This document shows, one piece after another, positions 47,410 through 53,485 of a stretch of 53,485 nt of DNA. The first letter of the stretch is position 1, and each line of letters starts with the position of its first letter. Source of the stretch: Serratia sp. Ag1 (GTDB taxonomy: Bacteria > Pseudomonadota > Gammaproteobacteria > Enterobacterales > Enterobacteriaceae). A model generated the notes under the pieces. The model was not told the DNA's origin, did not search any database, and was given only the letters and a program-made list of their open reading frames with translations. The translations under genes and the position numbers were made by a program. The stretch covers positions 1 to 53,485 of the forward strand of contig NZ_JQEI01000051.1 of the NCBI RefSeq assembly GCF_000743355.1, in the 5' to 3' direction.

Positions 47410-48105
47410 ATGATGAAAGTGCTGGGCTTATTGGGCGGGATGAGTTGGGAATCCACCATCCCCTATTACCGTATGATTAACGAACAGGTAAAAGCGCGGC
47501 TCGGTGGCCTGCACTCAGCCAAAATTGTGCTCTATAGCGTGGATTTTCAAGAGATTGAACGTTTACAGCATCAGGGGGATTGGGAAGGCGCAGGCCGCCT
47601 GCTGGCAAATGCCGCCGCGTCGCTGCGTGCCGCCGGTGCTGAGGCGATCGTGATTTGTACCAACACTATGCATAAAGTGGCGGATGCGGTGGAACAGGCC
47701 AGCGGTTTACCGCTGATCCACATTGCCGATGCTACGGCCTTGCAGGTACGCCAGCAAAATATCCACCGCATCGGGTTGTTGGGCACGCGTTTTACCATGG
47801 AGCAGGATTTCTACCGTGGGCGCTTGCAGGACAAGTTTGACATCGATGTGGTCATCCCCACAGAGGCCGATCGCCAGATCGTGCATCGCATCATCTATGA
47901 AGAGCTGTGTCTGGGGAAGATCGCCGATGCTTCCCGCAATGAATATCGCCGGATTATCCATAATCTGGAGCAACAGGGCGCGCAGGGCATTATTTTTGGC
48001 TGCACTGAAATCGGTCTGTTGGTTGGCGCACAGGATGCGGCAGTACCGGTGTTTGATACGACCGCTATTCACGCCCGCGCGGCAGCGGAATACGCGCTGG
48101 CCTAG
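47410..48105 (+). CDS. Aspartate/glutamate racemase family protein (YgeA-like)
   Basis: 231 residues from ATG 47410 (a second ATG follows directly at 47413); AAGGA lies 4-5 bases upstream. The fold shows MKVLGLLGGMSWEST, Cys83 in VICTNTMHK and Cys198 in IIFGCTEIGLL, the two catalytic thiols of PLP-independent racemases. E. coli YgeA, of the same group, acts broadly on amino acids. The true substrate is not shown. Confidence 0.88.
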   Translation: MMKVLGLLGGMSWESTIPYYRMINEQVKARLGGLHSAKIVLYSVDFQEIERLQHQGDWEGAGRLLANAAASLRAAGAEAIVICTNTMHKVADAVEQASGLPLIHIADATALQVRQQNIHRIGLLGTRFTMEQDFYRGRLQDKFDIDVVIPTEADRQIVHRIIYEELCLGKIADASRNEYRRIIHNLEQQGAQGIIFGCTEIGLLVGAQDAAVPVFDTTAIHARAAAEYALA

Positions 48106-48228
48106 TCGGATATTTTTCGTGATCCAGATCGCTATTGAGCAGAGGGTTACAGAATGGCGATTGTTGTTTCAACGGCGTGATTTTACAGTGTGCTCAGTTT
48201 CTTATTATTTATTCTGGAGAAAACACTG

Positions 48229-49191
48229 ATGACCTATGCCCTGGTAGGTGATGTTGGCGGCACTAACGCTCGCTTGGCGTTATGCACTGTTGAAACGGGT
48301 GAAATCACTCAGGCGAAAACCTATTCAGGTTTGGAATTTGCCAGCCTGGAGGCGGTGATTCGCCAATACCTGGCCGAGCATAAGCTGGAGGTGCAGGACG
48401 CCTGTATCGCCATTGCCTGCCCGGTGACGGAAGATTGGGTTGCGATGACCAATCATACCTGGGCTTTTTCTATCAAAGAGATGAAAGCTAATCTGGGGTT
48501 CAGCCATCTGGAGGTCATTAACGATTTTACCGCCGTTTCCATGGCTATCCCGATGCTGTCTGACGCCGATGTGCTGCAGTTCGGCGGTGGCATGGCGCAC
48601 AAAGATAAGCCGATCGCGGTTTATGGTGCAGGCACTGGCCTGGGCGTGGCGCATCTGGTGCAGGTCAATCGCCGCTGGATAAGCCTGCCGGGCGAGGGCG
48701 GGCACGTGGATTTCGCGCCAAACAGCGAAGAAGAAGACATCATTCTGCAAGTGCTGCGCGCCGAAGTGGGGCACGTTTCCGCTGAACGTGTGCTGTCTGG
48801 CCCCGGATTAGTGAATCTGTATCGTGCGATTGTACAAGCGGATAACCGCTTGCCAGAGAAATTGGCCCCCAAAGATATTACCGAACGGGCGTTGGCAGAC
48901 AGTTGCACCGACTGCCGCCGCGCACTCTCGCTGTTTTGCGTGATTATGGGGCGTTTTGGCGGCAATCTGGCGTTGAGCCTGGGCACTTTCGGCGGCGTAT
49001 ATATTGCTGGCGGGATTGTGCCGCGTTTTATGGCGTTCTTTAAGGCTTCCGGGTTCCGGGCCGCCTTCGAAGACAAAGGGCGCTTCAAAGACTATGTGCA
49101 GCAAATCCCAGTGTTTATGATCACCCATGCTCAGCCGGGGTTGCTGGGGGCCGGAGCCCACTTGCGCCAGACGTTGGGGATGCAGTTGTAA
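48229..49191 (+). CDS. glk: Glucokinase
   Basis: 320 residues from ATG 48229 (TGGAGAA upstream), E. coli Glk being 321. Phosphate-binding [17 protein letters not shown], catalytic Asp in [22 protein letters not shown], and [10 protein letters not shown] are present. It phosphorylates free glucose in the cytoplasm. The 123 bases before it hold no further gene. Confidence 0.96.
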   Translation: MTYALVGDVGGTNARLALCTVETGEITQAKTYSGLEFASLEAVIRQYLAEHKLEVQDACIAIACPVTEDWVAMTNHTWAFSIKEMKANLGFSHLEVINDFTAVSMAIPMLSDADVLQFGGGMAHKDKPIAVYGAGTGLGVAHLVQVNRRWISLPGEGGHVDFAPNSEEEDIILQVLRAEVGHVSAERVLSGPGLVNLYRAIVQADNRLPEKLAPKDITERALADSCTDCRRALSLFCVIMGRFGGNLALSLGTFGGVYIAGGIVPRFMAFFKASGFRAAFEDKGRFKDYVQQIPVFMITHAQPGLLGAGAHLRQTLGMQL

Positions 49192-49327
49192 ACCTATATT
49201 TAAATGTGCAGGAATTGTGAAAGTGCATGTGGGTTGCATAATTTGAGCCTTATCCTATAGAGCGGAATTCAGTATGGCTTTACTATTTCCAGAGAAAAGT
49301 CTGACTCTGCTCTGTAGGGGTTATCCA

Positions 49328-49660
49328 ATGAAGAAAATACTGTTGTTGCTGGCAGCGTTATTGCCACTGTCATTACCGGCGGTGAGCTACGCAGATCTCT
49401 CTATCGGCGTAAACGTTCCCGGCCTGTCCTTGCAGATCGGCGATCGTGACGCTCGTGGGTATTACTGGGATGGTTATCGCTGGCGTGAACCCCATGGGCG
49501 GCATAAACATTACCGCCCACGGGATTATTACTATGGCCCACCGCCTCGGGTGATTTATTACGGGGCACCACCGCGTGAATGGCGTGATGATCGCCCGCGT
49601 CATTACCGCATGCCACCGCCTGATTACTATCGCCCGGGCCCACCAGGGCCACGCTGGTAA
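49328..49660 (+). CDS. Small secreted DUF2502 protein (YpeC-like)
   Basis: 110 residues from ATG 49328 with TAGGGG upstream; an earlier in-frame ATG at 49274 would bury the signal peptide. A signal sequence (KKILLLLAALLPLSLPAVSYA) is followed by LSLQIGDRDARGYYWDGYRWRE, which matches YpeC (LQIGDRDHYGNYWDGGHW), then a tail very rich in Tyr, Arg, Pro and His. Predicted periplasmic. Function unknown. ypeC also lies near glk in E. coli. Confidence 0.82.
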   Translation: MKKILLLLAALLPLSLPAVSYADLSIGVNVPGLSLQIGDRDARGYYWDGYRWREPHGRHKHYRPRDYYYGPPPRVIYYGAPPREWRDDRPRHYRMPPPDYYRPGPPGPRW

Positions 49661-49674
49661 TACTGGCGTAACGA

Positions 49675-50919
49675 CTATTTAATACCGAGCTGTGTTTTAC
49701 CTAGCGGTGTCAACAGCTCGACGGTTGCGCGGCCAGTGAAATCCACTTCAAAGTCATCTGGTGCGAAGTCTGGCGGTGTTTTACCCGAGAGGAAGCTCGG
49801 TAATTGGCGCTGCAAATAGGCATCATTTTTATCGCAACCCGGCGCGGCAGCAATGTACATCACGTTGCTGTCGTATGCGCCGTTGTGTTCATTTTCTACC
49901 GCATGAACCACGTCGCAGTGCCAGAATACCGTATCCCCAGGTTCCAGATCGGGAATAGGGGAAATCCCTTGCAGTAAAAGAGGATGCCATTGCTCTGAGA
50001 TCGACAGTGCCCGGCCAGGAGCTGCGCCACACAAGTCATCGTCTGCCACATCGTCCTGCAGAGCGCGCAGTAGCACATAGGCCATGGCGTTGGCGATCGG
50101 CACCAGGTTCAGCGTGCCAGCGTTGGTACGTTGTGGCGTCAGTGCGGTCCACCCTTGGAAAGTACGGAACATTGAACAGACGGCCGGTGAGGCTATCTCG
50201 CGTACTTCGGTGCGGCCATCAGCAGCAAAAGGATCATAGCGTTGCCAGTCGCCGGAAAATACGTGGCGGTAAACGTAACGGAAGTTCTCGTCCAGCCAGC
50301 GTTCGATGGTGCCACTGTCCACATGCGGCGACAGCCCCAACGAAGATGAGTTCGGTGGGCGGCGGCGGGTGCGATCGGCATAAGTGGTTACCCGCGTCGG
50401 GTCAAAATGCTGTTTGCCGTTGCTCTCGGTTTCCCACAGTCTGTTGAGGAAGACCTGCACCGCGTGCATCTGCTGGGCCTGCCTGGCTTCCACTTGCGGT
50501 TTTGACCAGTAAATACCGTAGATCTGTGGTTTGCTGGCGGTCAGTTTACCGAAATAGTTATCCTCCGCAGCATTCTTCAGGCGTTCAACGAAGTTATTGC
50601 GATCAAGATAGTCGCCGATCTCCTGATTCCAGGCTTCGGCTGTGCTGCGTGGGAACACGCCACGGATGGCACATGCGCCGCGCTGTTTGATTCGTGCTTT
50701 CTGCTGCTCGCTGACCCGCTGCTGCAAAATATCCTCTAGGTTAATCTGTGGTACAGGATTCTCTCCTGCAGCCAGTTCCTGGCGGATGCATTCAACCTGT
50801 TGGCGGATATTGTCTTCTAAAGCCAGAAACACTTCACGATAGTTCGGCAGTGCCTGGCGCAACTGCTGTTTGACGGTTTTAATGGCGGCAGGAATATCGT
50901 CAATCACTAATGAGGCCAT
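49675..50919 (-). CDS. ybiU: DUF1479 protein, YbiU-like putative 2-oxoglutarate/Fe(II) oxygenase
   Basis: 414 residues. A helical N-terminus precedes a double-stranded beta-helix-like domain with a plausible metal triad: His199 and Asp201 in [12 protein letters not shown], and His339 in [12 protein letters not shown]. This suggests a dioxygenase of the phytanoyl-CoA hydroxylase kind, which is an inference; no biochemical role is established to my knowledge. The symbol is by resemblance to E. coli YbiU. Confidence 0.82.
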   Translation of the reverse strand: MASLVIDDIPAAIKTVKQQLRQALPNYREVFLALEDNIRQQVECIRQELAAGENPVPQINLEDILQQRVSEQQKARIKQRGACAIRGVFPRSTAEAWNQEIGDYLDRNNFVERLKNAAEDNYFGKLTASKPQIYGIYWSKPQVEARQAQQMHAVQVFLNRLWETESNGKQHFDPTRVTTYADRTRRRPPNSSSLGLSPHVDSGTIERWLDENFRYVYRHVFSGDWQRYDPFAADGRTEVREIASPAVCSMFRTFQGWTALTPQRTNAGTLNLVPIANAMAYVLLRALQDDVADDDLCGAAPGRALSISEQWHPLLLQGISPIPDLEPGDTVFWHCDVVHAVENEHNGAYDSNVMYIAAAPGCDKNDAYLQRQLPSFLSGKTPPDFAPDDFEVDFTGRATVELLTPLGKTQLGIK

Positions 50920-51088
50920 AAATGTTCTCCTGGTGCCACCGTGGGCGGCGCTAGATCGTTTAGGGGACAGAGGGGCGTTGCTATTCTGTTGTAATGACGT
51001 TAATGATTATCTGGGTTTAATAGGGGAAAATAAAGGGATATCTTTCACTCGTAACATCCTGTTTTTCGTTTTTCGGAGGTTAACGTTA

Positions 51089-51631
51089 ATGAAATTGGAA
51101 ACGCCTCGCTTGCTCCTGCAATCGCTGACGGCGAATGATTGGCCATTGTTCCTGCGTCTGTATCAGGAGCCTCGGGTGATCCGTTATATCGCCGATCCGA
51201 TGACTGAAAGTGAGATTCGGGCACGTTTTGAGGTGCGCTTACCCGCATGGGACAAGCACAGCGAGCGCTGGTTGTGTTTGGTGATCAAAGAGAAAGCGAG
51301 TGGCAAAGCGCTGGGGATCACCGGTTTTCGCCCTGAATGGTTGCCTTTTCAGCAGGCTGAAGTCGGGTTCGGCAGCTTACCGGAAGGGCAAGGCAAAGGT
51401 TATGGTCAGGAATCGCTGCTGGCAGTGCTGGATTTTGCCTTCAATGCCTGCGGGTTTCACAAAATGAATGCCACGGTGACCGAAGGGAACATCGCCTCGC
51501 GCCGTCTGCTGGAAAGCTGTGGTTTCAGGCTGGAGGGCACGCTGCGGGATAACTATCGCCTGGCAGGGCAGTGGTGTAATGACTGGCAACTGGGGCTGTT
51601 GGCGGCGGAGTTCGCTACGCAGCGTCGGTAA
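51089..51631 (+). CDS. GNAT acetyltransferase (RimJ/RimL-like)
   Basis: 180 residues from ATG 51089; CGGAGG lies 9 bases upstream, and the frame open further upstream has no better start. Acetyl-CoA binding segment GFGSLPEGQGKGYGQESLLAVLDFAF and motif NATVTEGNIASRRLLESCGFRLEGTLRDNY are typical of the RimJ/RimL group, which acetylates protein N-termini or small molecules. Substrate unknown. Divergent from the DUF1479 gene. Confidence 0.88.
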   Translation: MKLETPRLLLQSLTANDWPLFLRLYQEPRVIRYIADPMTESEIRARFEVRLPAWDKHSERWLCLVIKEKASGKALGITGFRPEWLPFQQAEVGFGSLPEGQGKGYGQESLLAVLDFAFNACGFHKMNATVTEGNIASRRLLESCGFRLEGTLRDNYRLAGQWCNDWQLGLLAAEFATQRR

Positions 51632-51749
51632 AAAAATTGTTATCAGGGGGCTCGACAGCCTGATGGCGCTGCGTTATGTTCGGTATCCGGCCACAAAGTG
51701 GTCAGCGTCGCTCGGACGGTCCGGGCGCTAACGTCTCTTCGAGGAATCT
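51632..51749 (+). other. alaC leader with structured segment
   Basis: The 118-base gap contains a 7-bp hairpin CGCTCGG-ACGGT-CCGGGCG around 51708-51728, close to the alaC start, without a T-run. It may be a leader structure; no start peptide or sRNA is recognised. Confidence 0.3.
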
Positions 51750-52982
51750 ATGGCTGATAACAGTCCGCGCCGTTTTACGCGCATCGAACGTCTTCCCCCT
51801 TACGTTTTTAATATCACTTCTGAGCTGAAGATGGCTGCGCGCCGTCGCGGTGAGGATATTATCGATTTCAGCATGGGCAACCCCGATGGCCCGACGCCGC
51901 CACACATTGTTGAAAAACTCTGTACCGTGGCCCAGCGCGACGATACACATGGTTACTCCACTTCTCGCGGTATTCCGCGCTTGCGTCGTGCGATTTCCAA
52001 CTGGTATCAGGAGCGCTATCAGGTAGATATTGATCCGGAGAGCGAAGCGATTGTCACTATCGGTTCGAAAGAAGGTTTGGCGCACCTGATGCTGGCGACG
52101 CTCGATCATGGCGATACCGTGCTGGTGCCTAATCCAAGTTATCCGATTCATATTTACGGTGCGGTGATTGCCGGTGCGCAGGTGCGTTCAGTGCCGCTGG
52201 TGGATGGCGGTGATTTCTTTGGTGAACTGGAGCGCGCGATCCGCGAAACCATTCCTCGGCCAAAGATGATGATCCTCGGCTTCCCGTCCAATCCGACAGC
52301 GCAGTGCGTGGAGCTGGATTTCTTCGAGCGGGTGGTGGCGCTGGCAAAACAGTACGATGTACTGGTGATCCACGATCTGGCCTATGCCGACATTGTGTAT
52401 GACGGCTGGAAAGCGCCGTCGATCATGCAGGTGCCAGGGGCGAAAGATATCGCGGTCGAGTTCTTTACCCTATCGAAAAGCTACAACATGGCGGGTTGGC
52501 GCATCGGTTTTATGGTGGGTAATCCTGAATTGGTCAGCGCGTTGGCACGTATCAAAAGTTACCATGATTACGGCACGTTTACCCCGTTGCAGGTGGCGGC
52601 CATTGCGGCGTTGGAAGGCGATCAGCAGTGCGTTCGCGATATTGCCGAGCAGTATCGCCAGCGCCGTAACGTGTTGGTGAAAGGGTTACATGAAGCGGGC
52701 TGGATGGTAGAGAACCCTAAGGCATCGATGTACGTCTGGGCAAAAATCCCAGAGGTTTATGCGCATTTAGGTTCGCTGGAGTTCGCCAAGCGCCTGCTGG
52801 CTGAAGCCAAAGTATGTGTATCGCCGGGAATTGGTTTTGGCGACTATGGTGATACGCATGTGCGTTTTGCACTGATTGAGAATCAGGATCGTATTCGCCA
52901 GGCGGTGCGTGGCATCAAAGCGATGTTCCGTGCCGATGGTCTGTTGGCGCAACCAAAAGGCAGCAGCGCTGTAACCAAATAA
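51750..52982 (+). CDS. alaC: Alanine-synthesising glutamate-pyruvate aminotransferase
   Basis: 410 residues, class I/II aminotransferase, close to E. coli AlaC (YfdZ, 412). PLP Lys243 lies in [50 protein letters not shown] and GFPSNPTAQ are further cofactor and substrate contacts. It transfers amino groups between glutamate and pyruvate; CGAGGAA precedes the start. Confidence 0.94.
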   Translation: MADNSPRRFTRIERLPPYVFNITSELKMAARRRGEDIIDFSMGNPDGPTPPHIVEKLCTVAQRDDTHGYSTSRGIPRLRRAISNWYQERYQVDIDPESEAIVTIGSKEGLAHLMLATLDHGDTVLVPNPSYPIHIYGAVIAGAQVRSVPLVDGGDFFGELERAIRETIPRPKMMILGFPSNPTAQCVELDFFERVVALAKQYDVLVIHDLAYADIVYDGWKAPSIMQVPGAKDIAVEFFTLSKSYNMAGWRIGFMVGNPELVSALARIKSYHDYGTFTPLQVAAIAALEGDQQCVRDIAEQYRQRRNVLVKGLHEAGWMVENPKASMYVWAKIPEVYAHLGSLEFAKRLLAEAKVCVSPGIGFGDYGDTHVRFALIENQDRIRQAVRGIKAMFRADGLLAQPKGSSAVTK

Positions 52983-53029
52983 TGATGGCTAAATCGGAGG
53001 AAATTTCCGGTTTGAGTTTGATCACAAAG

Positions 53030-53130
53030 TGGTTTTTTAAACCGAGATACCCGGGCCTAGCGCACCGAGGGGCGCTCCGGCGGCTTACGCCGCTACGACC
53101 CCTTCGGCACGCTCTCCCTAATATCTAACT
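53030..53130. other. Palindrome-rich segment after alaC
   Basis: Several short inverted repeats follow each other, such as GCGGC-TTAC-GCCGC (53080-53093 region) and GGGGCGCTCC. It resembles the hairpin-rich stretch near 36740 in style, not in exact sequence. It could be a REP-like element or 3' stabiliser. Confidence 0.3.
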
Positions 53131-53145
53131 TTATCAGCCGTCTGA

Positions 53146-53165
53146 AGCGCCTGCGGGCGCTTTTT
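53146..53165. terminator. Terminator between alaC and the GntR gene
   Basis: AGCGCC-TGCG-GGCGCT followed by TTTT. This is a clean short terminator for alaC, and possibly the converging gene. Confidence 0.88.
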
Positions 53166-53185
53166 ACGGCAGTTAACGCCAGGGT

Positions 53186-53485
53186 TCAGCGTCCGCGTTT
53201 TGCCACCAGCGTAAACTTGTAGTCTTCGCTTTTAAAGAAATTACGGCTGAACTCAAATACCGTGCCATCGCTCAAAAAGCCGGTAGAGACTTTCTCCAAA
53301 ATCGGTTTTTGCGGGTCAATCCCTAATGCGTTCACCGCATCTTCAGAGGGCATCACCGGAATGATCTCCTGCTCGCTACGGTCGATCACCAGCTTTTTTA
53401 CCTGCTCAATATAGTGGTATTTGGATTTCTGCATCACTTCGTAGCTGAGATCGGGGAACAGTGCCAGCGGCATCCAGGTTTCTTC
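53186..53485 (-). CDS. GntR-family regulator, C-terminal UTRA part (cut by window end)
   Basis: About 100 C-terminal residues up to the stop at 53186; the frame continues past the window end, so the helix-turn-helix is not seen. The end pattern (VMPSEDAVNALGIDPQKPILEKVSTGFLSDGTVFEFSRNFFKSEDYKFTLVAKRGR) is a UTRA ligand-binding domain, the effector domain of HutC-type GntR repressors, which sense sugars or other metabolites. The ligand cannot be told. Confidence 0.85.
   Translation of the reverse strand, partial: EETWMPLALFPDLSYEVMQKSKYHYIEQVKKLVIDRSEQEIIPVMPSEDAVNALGIDPQKPILEKVSTGFLSDGTVFEFSRNFFKSEDYKFTLVAKRGR

Overview
The window looks like a chromosomal segment of a Yersiniaceae-type enterobacterium, most likely Serratia or a close relative. 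The evidence is ERIC-type intergenic repeats, E. coli-like protein sequences throughout, and a gene set (alaC, a ypeC-like gene, glk, mntH, nupC, tRNA-Ala pair, gltX, valine/lysine tRNA operon) that overlaps the E. coli 54-minute region. The genus is an inference from gene content; no rRNA or typing marker is present.

Region 1 (1-14133) is a surface-adhesin locus. The 3' part of a very large repetitive adhesin has Ig-like repeats, then a Ca-binding FG-GAP/VCBS-like region, then an RTX-like type I secretion tail. It is followed by an OmpA-family protein, a LapB/LapC/LapE-type type I secretion system, and two LuxR-type regulators, one of them with a degenerate receiver. An ERIC element with an internal insert lies downstream of the adhesin.

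Region 2 (14216-36655) is a catecholate siderophore locus of enterobactin type: fepA, fes, ybdZ, entF, then fepC, fepG, fepD, entS, fepB and entCEBA. The order matches E. coli, except that the stretch between entF and fepC holds a minus-strand block of porin, DUF2057 protein, murQ and murP (MurNAc uptake and recycling). Fur-box-like sequences lie in the three control regions (fepA/fes, fepD/entS, fepB/entC). entD and entH are not in the window.

Region 3 (36888-41404) is translation housekeeping: the tRNA operon Val-Val-Val-Lys with a strong promoter and terminator, gltX, two identical tRNA-Ala(GGC) genes with a stringent-type promoter, a small RelE/ParE-YefM-like toxin-antitoxin pair, and nupC.

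Region 4 (41405-53485) is a mixed metabolic region: mntH (with a Fur-like site), an aldo-keto reductase, ipdC (indolepyruvate/phenylpyruvate decarboxylase), a LysR regulator divergent from a PACE-family efflux gene, an Asp/Glu racemase family gene, glk, a DUF2502 small secreted protein, a YbiU-like DUF1479 protein, a GNAT acetyltransferase, alaC, and the C-terminal end of a GntR/UTRA regulator cut by the window edge.

Nothing here is a plainly novel system. The most unusual points are the architecture of the adhesin export operon (long Pro-rich extension on the outer-membrane factor, embedded OmpA protein, pseudo-receiver regulator) and the MurNAc block inside the siderophore cluster.
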